Source of the DNA: CAZLMW01 sp964560875
Lineage (GTDB): Bacteria; Myxococcota_A; UBA9042
Reading direction: 5' to 3'
Assembly (NCBI GenBank): GCA_964560875.1
Contig: CAZLMW010000001.1
Coordinates: 164,307 to 228,306 of the forward strand
DNA: 64,000 nt
Position numbers and translations under genes: made by a program. Each line of letters begins with the position of its first letter. The stretch's first letter is position 1. This document shows, piece by piece, positions 1 to 8,165 of the stretch. Under the pieces are notes generated by a model. The model saw nothing but the letters and a program-made list of their open reading frames with translations. It did no database searches and was not told the origin of the DNA.

Positions 1-2285
1 CCTGCGCGGAGACGGCCGACAAGGACAAGGACGGCATCCCCGACAAGTACGACAACTGCCCCAATAAGAAAGACAAGAGCCACGCAGACGGCGACAAGGA
101 CGGCTTTGGCGACGCCTGCGACAACTGCCCGGCCAAACCCAACAAGGACCAAAAAGACAGCAACAAGGACGGCAAGGGAGACGCCTGCGAGACCGCTTAC
201 TGCGGCAACGGATTGCTCGACAAGGGCGAGGCCTGCGACGACGGCAATGGGCTGCCCGGCGATGGATGCTCGATCGGCTGCAAGTTGGAGACCCCGCTGC
301 ACGAAGGCGACCTCGTCATCACCGAGTTCATGAGCAATCCCAAGGCGGTCAGCGACAAGACGGGCGAATGGGTGGAGCTGTACAACCCGACCACGCGAAC
401 CCACGTGCTGGACGGCGTGGAGATCGACTTTGGCAAGAACAGCCACGTCATCATCGGCAAGACCGGCCCGTTCACGATGCAGGCCCAGGCGTACGTGGTG
501 TTGGGCGCAAGCGCCTCGCCGACCGACAACGGCAACCTGCCGATCGACTACGTGTGGAAAACCAGCGGGCTGAGCAATCCGGCTGGATCGATCACGCTGC
601 GGTGGAACAAGACCGTGGTCGACAAGATCGTCTACGACAGCGGCAAAAACGGCTGGCCGACGTTCAAGGACGGGCGCGCGCTGTCGCTCTCAGGCGAGCT
701 GACCGGGACGAACGCCAACCACATGGGCGCGAGCTGGTGCAACGCGATGCAGGCGTACGGGGCCGGCGACCAGGGCACGCCCGGCAAGGCCAACCCGATC
801 TGTCCCAAGGACGCGGACAACGACGGGATCGCCGACCAGGTCGACAATTGCCCGGCCAAGAAGAACCCGAGCCAGGGCGACAGTGACGGCGACGGCCGCG
901 GCAACAGCTGCGACAACTGCCCGAGCATCAAGAACCCGGGCCAGGACGACAAGAACAACGACGGGGTCGGCGACGCGTGCACAAAGGCGCCCAAGCCGGT
1001 CTGCGGCAACAGCAAGCTCGAGGGCAATGAGACCTGCGACGACGGCAATGACAAGCCGGGCGACGGGTGTTCAGAGGTGTGTCGCAAGGAACCCGCCGCG
1101 TTGCCGCCGGGAAGCCTGGTGGTGACCGAACTCCTCGCCTCCGCTGCAACCGCAACCGACGCGAAAGCCGAGTGGATCGAGCTGTACAACCCGACCACGG
1201 CCGACATCGACATCGAGGGCTACATCATCGCGGACGGCAGCAAGGCCGCGCACGTTATCGACAACAAAGGCGGCGGCGTGGTCGTCAAGAAGGGCGGCTA
1301 CGTGGTGCTTTCACGAAGCGCATCGATGACCGACAACACCGGCTTGAAACCGGACTACGTGTACAGCGGATTCACGCTGAACAACACGGTGGATGCCGTG
1401 CGCCTGCTCAACCCGACCATGACGTCCGCGATCGACATCGTGACCTATGCGGACGGCGCCAACGGCTGGCCCAAGACCCCATCGGGCGCCACGCTGCAGC
1501 TGGACGCGGGTGTTTACCTGGCGTCGAGCCCGACACCTGTGCATTTCGCCAACGACAACGGCGACAACTGGTGCCCCGGCTGGGATATCTACGGCGACGG
1601 CACGCGGGGCACGCCCGGCAAGGCCAACCGTCCCTGCCCCAAGGATGCCGATGGCGACGGGGTCAACGACGGCGTGGACAACTGCCCGATGGTCAAGAAT
1701 CCGGGCCAACACGACGCGGACAAGGACGGCAAGGGCGACGCGTGCGACCTGCCCACGACCCCGCTCAACGTCGGCGACCTCGTGATCACCGAGTACATGG
1801 CCCGCAGCAAGAGCGGCTCGGACAGCGGCGAATGGTTCGAGGTCTACAACCGCACCAAGAAAGCCATCGACCTGCGCGGGTTGGAGGTCTGGATCAAGGG
1901 CGTGAAGAAGGAGACGTTCGGCGGTCCCAAGGCGCTGATGGTGGCTGCCGGTGGCTACTTCGTGCTCGCGAAATCAAGCAATCTGGCGGTCAACGGCGAT
2001 ACCCCGGTGGGCGCAGTCGTCGCGAAACTGTCGCTTTCCAACAGCGGCAGCGAGATCACCATCAAGCGCAAAGACGGCGTGACCATCGACGCGGTGAAGT
2101 ACGGCAAATCGAGCCCCTGGCCCGCAATCACCCTGGCCACCAGCGCACAGCTCGACCCGAAGGCGTTTCATCCCAAGGGCAACGACAGCGGGCCGGTGTG
2201 GTGCCTGTCGACCAAGAGCTACGGCAGCAAAGGCATGAAGGGGACGCCCGGCACAGCCAACAACCCCTGCGCAAGCCCGACGTAG
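1..2285 (+). CDS. Secreted lamin-tail-domain / thrombospondin type-3 repeat protein, 5' end outside window
   Basis: The reading frame is open from base 3, so the start lies upstream of the window. The visible part reads TSP3-type Ca-binding repeats (DKDGxGDACDNCP style), a myxobacterial Cys-rich repeat (CGNGLLDKGEACDDGN, about 201-285), a lamin-tail domain (GDLVITEF ... GEWVELYNP, about 300-800), TSP3 repeats again (807-980), a second Cys-rich repeat (CGNSKLEGNETCDDGN, about 1000-1085), a second lamin-tail domain (1105-1620), TSP3 (1633-1750) and a third lamin-tail domain up to the stop. Such modular proteins are normally exported and held at the cell surface; the role of this one is unknown. 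No C-terminal sorting helix is visible after the last domain. The threefold repetition of the whole module (TSP3, Cys-rich, LTD) points to internal duplication. Confidence 0.85.
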   Translation, partial: CAETADKDKDGIPDKYDNCPNKKDKSHADGDKDGFGDACDNCPAKPNKDQKDSNKDGKGDACETAYCGNGLLDKGEACDDGNGLPGDGCSIGCKLETPLHEGDLVITEFMSNPKAVSDKTGEWVELYNPTTRTHVLDGVEIDFGKNSHVIIGKTGPFTMQAQAYVVLGASASPTDNGNLPIDYVWKTSGLSNPAGSITLRWNKTVVDKIVYDSGKNGWPTFKDGRALSLSGELTGTNANHMGASWCNAMQAYGAGDQGTPGKANPICPKDADNDGIADQVDNCPAKKNPSQGDSDGDGRGNSCDNCPSIKNPGQDDKNNDGVGDACTKAPKPVCGNSKLEGNETCDDGNDKPGDGCSEVCRKEPAALPPGSLVVTELLASAATATDAKAEWIELYNPTTADIDIEGYIIADGSKAAHVIDNKGGGVVVKKGGYVVLSRSASMTDNTGLKPDYVYSGFTLNNTVDAVRLLNPTMTSAIDIVTYADGANGWPKTPSGATLQLDAGVYLASSPTPVHFANDNGDNWCPGWDIYGDGTRGTPGKANRPCPKDADGDGVNDGVDNCPMVKNPGQHDADKDGKGDACDLPTTPLNVGDLVITEYMARSKSGSDSGEWFEVYNRTKKAIDLRGLEVWIKGVKKETFGGPKALMVAAGGYFVLAKSSNLAVNGDTPVGAVVAKLSLSNSGSEITIKRKDGVTIDAVKYGKSSPWPAITLATSAQLDPKAFHPKGNDSGPVWCLSTKSYGSKGMKGTPGTANNPCASPT

Positions 2286-2305
2286 CGGAGTGCGCGGAAG
2301 TGCCG

Positions 2306-2719
2306 CTACTTGCGTCCGAAGCGCCGGATCTTCTGCACGATGTGGCGGGCGCGCCAGGCTTGGTGCTCGCTGAGCTTGTCGCCGCTTTCGTAGAGGGCGC
2401 GTTCCATCTCGCGCACGCAGCGCCCATCGCCGATCGCCTCGAGGCAATCCAACACGGCGTCGATGCCCGCCTTGCCGAGCCGCTCGACGTCTGAGAGAAG
2501 CAGCGTGGCGACCTGGTCTTGGAGCGGTTCGACGCGTTGTTCGGTGACGGCGCCGAGGGATTGAATGACGACCGCTACGTCGGTGGATCCCAGGCCTTGT
2601 TGCAGGCTGGCGACATCGGCGGGCACAACAGAGGGGGGCGCAGTCAACGCGGCCAAGTCGTTATCGCCGCCGAGGAAGTCGGCGTCTCCGGACAGGAAAT
2701 CGGCGTCGTCGTTGACCAT
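2306..2719 (-). CDS. Small HEAT-repeat-like hypothetical protein
   Basis: 137 aa. I do not recognise a named family. After an acidic N-terminus (DDADFLSGDADFLGGDNDL) the sequence is a run of amphipathic helices (SLQQGLGSTDVAVVIQSL, RVEPLQDQVATLLLSDVERL, GIDAVLDCLEAIGD) that resembles degenerate HEAT or ARM repeats, ending in a basic tail. There is no signal peptide. It begins 24 bases after the stop of the selenoprotein candidate on the same strand, so the two are probably co-transcribed. It could act as a small adaptor, but that is a guess. Confidence 0.6.
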   Translation of the reverse strand: MVNDDADFLSGDADFLGGDNDLAALTAPPSVVPADVASLQQGLGSTDVAVVIQSLGAVTEQRVEPLQDQVATLLLSDVERLGKAGIDAVLDCLEAIGDGRCVREMERALYESGDKLSEHQAWRARHIVQKIRRFGRK

Positions 2720-2743
2720 CGCGAATCGTTCGGTCGGCGCGGA

Positions 2744-4177
2744 TCAGTGGCCGGGCGGGCCCACTTTCCACTTCTTTTTGTAGCGCTCGACGACCCTGAG
2801 GACCTGACCGTCGTCCTTGGTGTCACTCGCCAGGGGGTGGAGCGTCAACGACAGCAAGCTCGCGTCCCCGGGGCCTTCGTCTTCGGACTCGAGCTCCATG
2901 GCGACGCGCTGCAGTTTCGCGCGGAGGGCGGCGAGCTGTTGTTGCAGGATCGTGCGGCTCTCGTCGGTCAGCTGGATCGCGCCACCGGGCTTGTCGGCCT
3001 CTTCGAGCTGGCCGCTGATGTCGCGCACGCGGGACGCCAGGCTCATCCGCTCGCCGAGCAAGCTGCCCTTGAGGTTGGCGATGGCGAACCGGTCTTTGTC
3101 CTTGCCCGGGGTGATCAGCAGCTCGCCGACGTATTTGCCCTTGTTGAAGCAATCCCCGAAGTACGCCTTGTTGATACGCTCGAGGCTCGTTGTCAGGTTC
3201 TGGCCTGTGGAGCCGAGGACAAGGTCGACGCCGCGGACCTTCTCGGCGACTTTATCGACCTCAGCGCGGCTTAGCTGAGAGAGCACGACGATCATGTCGC
3301 ACCGCTTGTCCTTGAGCTCGCGAACGGCGCGCTTGGCCGCCTTGACCGGCGCCATGATCACGTACCCCTTGTCGATGAAGTTGGTGCCGTAGTCCTCGGG
3401 TGACTCGGTCACAAGGCTCAACGCACACATGCGCAGACCGCCCACTTGCTTGATGAGCCAGGGGCTGAAGACGTGTTTTTCGTCCTCGGATGTGAAGATG
3501 TTGGTGGCGACCAGCGGCATCTTGCTGGCCTTGGCGAACTTCTTGAGCGGCTTGACACCGATCGCCATCTCGTGAGCGCCGACCCCGACAGCGGCATAGC
3601 GCATCCGGCGCAGGCTTTTAAAGAAGACCTTCGCGCGATCCTGCACCTGCCGTTGCGGCAGGCGGTTGAACCGCACGCTGTCGACCATCATGCCGCCGAC
3701 GTCGAACGCGATGGAGGCTGCGTACTTCTTGCGAGCTTGGGTGAGCCAGTGTGAGCGCCGGGCAAGACCGCCCAGTGGAGCGCGTGCTCAGCCGCAAGGA
3801 TCGGTTTCGCCGATCACGTTCCCGGTGAAGAAGACGGCGATCTTGCGCGAGTCGGGTACATCGCTCTTGGCAGCGGTAGGCGCGGCACGTTCGGTGTCGG
3901 CGGCGATGCGACCGGCGGAATGTGGTGTCGGCACCGGAAGCGCTTGGCTGACATGGACTTGCTGCGCCGCGGCCATGAGCTTGGTATGCGTGGCGAGCGC
4001 TTCGTCGAGATCCAGCCCGATAATGGCTGGCGCCTTGGGCTTTTCTGCCTTCACCTCGACCGGACGGGCGCGAGATGGAGCGGGAGCAGGGGCGGGCGGC
4101 GCACCCACAAGCGCGAGCGCGACGGCGACGGGCGCAGCGATGCAAACGGCGGCGACGACCAAACGTAGCGGATTCAC
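2744..4177 (-). CDS. Candidate selenoprotein, UshA/5'-nucleotidase-like membrane-anchored protein with in-frame UGA
   Basis: Without recoding this looks like two ORFs, 4177-3788 and 3691-2744. Both are in the same frame and the 32 codons between them are open, so a single UGA (3788-3790) is the only interruption. Read through, it is 477 aa with Sec at residue 130. GTG start at 4177 is chosen because a GGAGG site lies 6 bases upstream and an N-terminal hydrophobic anchor follows at once (residues about 4-25), then a Pro/Ala-rich linker. The core reads FFTGNVIGETDPCG-U-ARAPLGGLARR, then GVGAHEMAIG, LVATNIF and DMIVVLSQL, an order typical of metallophosphatase (UshA-like) relatives that carry PCGC...GGLARR; the classical metal-binding DxH and GNHD motifs are absent or changed. 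A charged helical region near residues 355-410 may be coiled coil. The alternative explanation is a sequencing error or a recent nonsense mutation; the hairpin after the UGA argues against this. Confidence 0.8.
3758..3775 (-). promoter_or_regulatory. Bacterial SECIS-like hairpin downstream of UGA
   Basis: Bases +13 to +30 after the UGA fold as CUGGGC-GGUCUU-GCCCGG: a six-pair stem (one G-U pair) with a six-base loop beginning GGUCU. In the E. coli fdhF SECIS, as I recall it, the loop bases GGUCU also begin 18 bases after the UGA, and the G-U in that loop is what SelB contacts. The weaker lower stem could be formed by GCG (+5 to +7) with CGC (+31 to +33). The element lies inside the coding region, as bacterial SECIS elements do. 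Confidence 0.75.
3788..3790 (-). other. In-frame UGA, predicted selenocysteine codon
   Basis: On the minus strand the codon order is GAT CCT TGC GGC TGA GCA CGC GCT, read as D-P-C-G-U-A-R-A. The next residues PLGGLARR belong to the same conserved motif, which shows that translation is meant to continue. From my memory of related proteins this position is usually Cys (a CGC triplet), so Cys-to-Sec replacement is the natural reading. Confidence 0.8.
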
Positions 4178-4373
4178 CAACAACCTCCGACTGCCGACGC
4201 CTGTGCCGGCGGGCGCGGAACGTACCATTGGCCCGCGAATGGTCGCAACGAAACACGCGAACCCAGCGGGGAATGTCCGCGGGCCGCTGCGTGCAGGCGA
4301 AATCGGCAGATTGACCGAGGCTGTCGCCACCCCTACTCTCCGCGCGCGCAGCGACCGCTGCAACACCACGAAC

Positions 4374-5903
4374 ATGCACCAAGATCATCGTGCCGCTTCG
4401 CCCCTCAAGCAGACGCTCGCCGTTGGCGTAGGCGTGCTGGTCATCTACGCGCTATTCTCGTGGGACTTCCTCGTCAAGCCGTCGCCGCATTTCCACTTCC
4501 TCGACCAGGCGGCCGGCTTCCTCGACGGCAAGCTTCAGACCGACACACCCCGGCGCTGGAAAGGCCAACGTCCCCGCGATGACGACAGACCCGGCTTGCA
4601 GGAGGCCGTCGATCGTCATCTCGCGGTAGGCGGCTGGAACGACTGGGCCAGCTACCGTGTGCTCGTACTCGCGGGCGGCGAAGAGGTGCGTGGCGTCTTC
4701 CCGTACAAGAACAACAAGGGCCCGCGCCGGAACGAATTCTGGACAGTCGACGGCAAGATGATGGTCATCGATGTCACCCGCGACCTCGCGACCGGCTGCG
4801 ACCCCGAACGCCCCGCGGCGAAATGCGACCGGGTCGAGTACAAGATCTCGTTCCCGCCCGGGCCCGGCCTATTGCTCATGCCGTTCGTCGCCGTGTTCGG
4901 ATACAACGTCAACGATGTCTGGTTCACGCTGCTCTTCGCGGCTGCGTCACCCGTCCTGCTCCTGCTTTGGCTGAGACGACTGCGCGCCGGCGGATTCATC
5001 CATCACCGCAACGGCGAGCTCATCTGGCTCGTTGCGATGTTCGCGTTGGGCACGGTTGCCTTGTACTGCGGCATCCGCGGGTCGGTCTGGTTCACGGCTC
5101 TCACACTGGGCGTGACCATGCACTTTGGCTACCTGCTGGCTGCCCAGGGCGCCCGACGGCCCGTGTTGGCCGGCGCGATCCTCGGATTCGGCGTAGCGAC
5201 GCGCACTCCCTTGCTCTTCGCGAGCGTGTTCTTCCTGTTCGAGGCGCTTTACGAAGACGGCCTTTGGCTGGGCGGCGACGGGATGAACGGCTTCAAGCGC
5301 GCTTTACGCAAGCTCCTGCTGTTCGCGGCGCCGATGGCGGCGGTGGGCATCGCGCTCGCCTGGTATAACTGGGCACGCTGGCAGAACCCGCTGGAATTCG
5401 GTCACTTCTACCTGCTCGAGGGGACGCGCGCGCCGACCCGTGACCACGGCTTGTTCAACTTCTTCTTCCTCAACCACAACCTCTCGGCGGCGCTCACCAA
5501 TGTGCCACGGATCAGCGACCAGGCGCCGTTCGTCCAGGTCACGCGCCACGGCCTCGGCATCCTTGCCTGCACGCCCGCCTTGTTGGCCCTCATCGGCGGC
5601 CGCGAGCCCCATGACAGCGATCCGGTTGAGCCCGACATGGTCCGCAAGCGGCGCGTCCTCGGCCGCAACCTCGCCATCGGCATCTTCGCCGTCGCGTTTC
5701 CGGCGCTGCTCTACCAAAACGACGGTTGGCAGCAGTTTGGCTATCGGTTCAGCCTCGACTTCTGGCCGCTGCTCATGGGCCTGTTCGCGCTGCGGATCGG
5801 AAACGTGTCGCGCGGGGTGAAGGTGCTCATCGTCATCGGAATTGTCGTCCAAGCGTTCGGTGCGGTGACGTTCGGACGCTTTGAACACTTCTACTACGGG
5901 TGA
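4374..5903 (+). CDS. Multi-pass membrane protein, possible GT-C type glycosyltransferase
   Basis: 509 aa from ATG 4374, divergent from the selenoprotein gene. The first hydrophobic segment (LAVGVGVLVIYALFSWDFLV) is near residue 15-35. A soluble loop of about 110 residues follows, and then roughly nine more hydrophobic helices (for example VWFTLLFAAASPVLLLLW, LIWLVAMFALGTVALYCG, KLLLFAAPMAAVGIALAW, LAIGIFAVAFPALLY). The YKISFPPGPGLL stretch next to a helix resembles the conserved loop seen in integral-membrane dolichol- or polyprenyl-linked sugar transferases, but no catalytic DD or DE pair can be assigned with confidence. The stop is only 3 bases before the next start, so it is probably coupled with the glutamate-cysteine ligase gene. 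Confidence 0.65.
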   Translation: MHQDHRAASPLKQTLAVGVGVLVIYALFSWDFLVKPSPHFHFLDQAAGFLDGKLQTDTPRRWKGQRPRDDDRPGLQEAVDRHLAVGGWNDWASYRVLVLAGGEEVRGVFPYKNNKGPRRNEFWTVDGKMMVIDVTRDLATGCDPERPAAKCDRVEYKISFPPGPGLLLMPFVAVFGYNVNDVWFTLLFAAASPVLLLLWLRRLRAGGFIHHRNGELIWLVAMFALGTVALYCGIRGSVWFTALTLGVTMHFGYLLAAQGARRPVLAGAILGFGVATRTPLLFASVFFLFEALYEDGLWLGGDGMNGFKRALRKLLLFAAPMAAVGIALAWYNWARWQNPLEFGHFYLLEGTRAPTRDHGLFNFFFLNHNLSAALTNVPRISDQAPFVQVTRHGLGILACTPALLALIGGREPHDSDPVEPDMVRKRRVLGRNLAIGIFAVAFPALLYQNDGWQQFGYRFSLDFWPLLMGLFALRIGNVSRGVKVLIVIGIVVQAFGAVTFGRFEHFYYG

Positions 5904-5906
5904 TTC

Positions 5907-7471
5907 GTGAGCCACCGTCCCGCCAGCGCCCCGATCACGTCGCTCGAAGCCCCGATCACGTCGCTCGAAGCCCCGATCACGTNNNNNNNNNNNNNNNNNN
6001 NNNNNNNNNNNNNNNNNNNNNNNNNNNNNNNNNNNNNNNNNNNNNNNNNNNNNNNNNNNNNNNNNNNNNNNNNNNNNNNNNNACGTCGCTCGAAGCCCCG
6101 ATCACGTCGCTCGAAGCCCCGATCACGTCGCTCGAAGCCCCGATCACGTCGCTCGAAGACTGCGTGCAGTGGGCCCTTGAAGGCGCCAAGGCCCCGTCGG
6201 GTCGCGTCATCGGCACGGAATACGAGCGCATCGCGATCGGCCCTGACGGCAGACCGCTTCCTTACGACGGGGACGTATCGATTCGCGCGTTGCTCGAGGC
6301 CCTTTGCCGCGCTTACGACTGGCGACCCAAGCTCGAAGGCGACCGGGTCATCGCAGCGCTCAAGGGCGGCGCGTCCATCACGCTCGAACCGGCCGGTCAG
6401 TTCGAACTCTCCGGCGCACCGCTGGCCAGCGTGGCTGCGATGGTTGCCGAGAGGGACGCGCACCTCGCCGAGCTCGAAGCTGTCGCGCGGCCACTGGGGA
6501 TTTCTTTCTGCTACGTGGGGATCAACCCAATCGACACGCCCCAAACAGCCCCGAAGATGCCCAAGGAGCGGTACAAGACGATGCGGGCGTGGATGCCGAA
6601 TGTCGGAACGCTCGGTCTGGACATGATGCATCTGACCTGCACCGTCCAGGTGAACATCGACTTCCGCGATGAAGCCGACGCGATGACGATGCTGCGGCTT
6701 GGATACGCAGCGACTCCGGTGCTCATTGCGCTCTTCGCCAACTCGCCCTGGTCGCGCGGCCGTGACGCACAGATGGCGTCGTTCCGGGCTCACGTTTGGA
6801 CCGACGTGGACACGACGCGCTGCGATCCGGGCGATTGGGTGTACGACCGCGGCACAAGGTTGCTCGACTACGCCAGGTGGGCCGCCGGTGTGCCGATGTA
6901 CTTCGCAGAACACCGGGGACCCGATGGTGTTACGTTGGAACATCTGCCCGATGGCTTTTCATTCGCCGACTTCATCGAACGCGGCGTGAACGGCCGAGAG
7001 CCGACAAGAGCCGACTGGGAAACACACGTCGGCACCCTCTTTCCCGATGTTCGCATCAAGAAGCACATCGAAATCCGCGGCGCGGATTGCGTACCGCCGC
7101 GGCTGCTTCCGGCGCTCCCCGCGCTGGCTGCGGGTGTCTTCTACGACGACCAAGCCCGCGACGGTGCGGTCGCGCTGTTGGCCGACGGCCTCGAAGGGAT
7201 CGATCGGCGCAAGCTCCGGGCGGCGGCATGTGCAGACGGGCTCGACGCGGCAGTTGGTGATGTGAAGGTGCGCGACCTCGCGATCGAGCTGGTCGGCTTG
7301 GCGCGCGAAGGACTCACGCGGCGCGTCAACAAGGGCCTCGACGACGCTTCAAGCGTCACCTACGTCGAAGCGCTCGATGGACTGGCGCGCGGACAGGCGC
7401 GGCCTCTGTGGCAGATTGCGGCGGAGAAGCTGGCCGCGAAGCCGTCGTTGATGTCGCTCAGCGAACCGTAA
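5907..7471 (+). CDS. gshA: Glutamate-cysteine ligase (GCS2/plant type), interrupted by assembly gap
   Basis: Catalyses ATP-dependent joining of glutamate and cysteine, the first step of glutathione synthesis. The family is recognised from GTEYERIA, MRAWMPNVGTLGLDMMHLTC, FANSPWSRGR, VWTDVDTTRCD, FADFIERGV and HIEIRGADCVPPR. The GTG at 5907 (MSHRPAS) starts just after the previous stop and leads straight into APITSLE heptapeptide repeats. The frame before the gap (codons at position 0 mod 3) and after it (2 mod 3) differ, simply because the 100 N are a placeholder; I infer one intact gene. The natural family N-terminus already has a single PITSLED-like motif, so the repeat has expanded it. The 3' end overlaps the convergent lipoprotein gene by 14 bases. 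Confidence 0.85.
5928..6157 (+). repeat. 21-bp coding tandem repeat (APITSLE heptapeptide)
   Basis: At least two full copies stand left of the gap and more than three right of it, identical at the DNA level as far as visible. Each unit encodes Ala-Pro-Ile-Thr-Ser-Leu-Glu. The sequence identity of the units and their position around an N gap indicate that the assembler could not resolve the copy number. Confidence 0.9.
5983..6082. other. 100-base assembly gap (N)
   Basis: One hundred N inside the heptapeptide repeat of gshA. A round 100 is the usual placeholder for a gap of unknown size, so true length and reading frame are not known here. Confidence 0.98.
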
Positions 7472-7982
7472 CGTTGAGGGTGAGACGCTCGCCGCGGAGC
7501 ACGAAGCACTGCTCGTCATTGCAGATGCTGAAGTGACCGATGATGCCGAGGTCACCCTTGCCCGCGGCCTTCGCCGAGAGCGGCACCGAGACGACGCCCT
7601 TCTTGCCGTCGACCTTCACGTCGCCGCTGCGCGCGGAGAGCTTCTTCTTGTCACAGGCGGCGTGACTGCCGGCCGTGACGATGAATTTGCTCGGGAATTC
7701 CTTGTTGAACTTCATGCCCTTGGCCGGCTCGATAATGAGCTTGGCGACGGTCTTGCCGCCGACCTTCATCGTCACGGGCCGCGCGACGACCTGGTACTGC
7801 TTGCCGCGTTTGTTGCGCTTGGCGGGGGCGGCGGCTGGAACGGCGGGGGTTCCGGCGCCAGCGGGGGTGGTCGCGGCGGCCGGAACTGCCTTGGCGGGGG
7901 ACGCAGTGACTTCGCTCTTGCCGCATGCAATCACCAGGACGGCGGCGAGGGGCAGAGTCAAAAGGGCGGTCGAAATTCGCAT
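7458..7982 (-). CDS. Small lipoprotein with C-terminal Cys pair
   Basis: 174 aa from ATG 7982, chosen over ATG 8000 because a GAGGAA-type ribosome site lies about 5 bases before it. MRISTALLTLPLAAVLVIAC is a lipoprotein signal with lipobox VIAC. An Ala/Pro-rich linker (residues about 25-60) leads to a beta-rich domain ending in FSICNDEQCFVLRGERLTLN. The CNDEQC pair and following beta strand resemble the end of DsbD-alpha-like or related immunoglobulin-like domains, but I would not assign a function. Convergent with gshA, overlapping by 14 bases. Confidence 0.65.
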   Translation of the reverse strand: MRISTALLTLPLAAVLVIACGKSEVTASPAKAVPAAATTPAGAGTPAVPAAAPAKRNKRGKQYQVVARPVTMKVGGKTVAKLIIEPAKGMKFNKEFPSKFIVTAGSHAACDKKKLSARSGDVKVDGKKGVVSVPLSAKAAGKGDLGIIGHFSICNDEQCFVLRGERLTLNVTVR

Positions 7983-8165
7983 GGTTTGGTTCCTCGTCAT
8001 GAAGGCGCTGGTCGCGCACGCGTCCCCCTCAACGGCGGCAGGGTCGCTTTTATTCGGCTGGAAGCATCGCGATGGCCCTACCGGGTGTCAAATACGTCGT
8101 TGACCGCCGAGTCACCTGCTGCTGGCGTCCTTGACCTCGTCGCAGGGCGCGGGGAACATGCCGGT

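Noticed and set aside
3691..3788. Reading 3788-4375 and 2744-3691 as two separate genes
   Set aside because: Both are in one frame, the gap between has no other stop, the motif PCG-U-ARAPLGGLARR spans it, and a SECIS-like hairpin follows the UGA.
5983..6082. Frameshift in the glutamate-cysteine ligase gene
   Set aside because: The frame differs across the gap only because 100 N is a placeholder not divisible by three.
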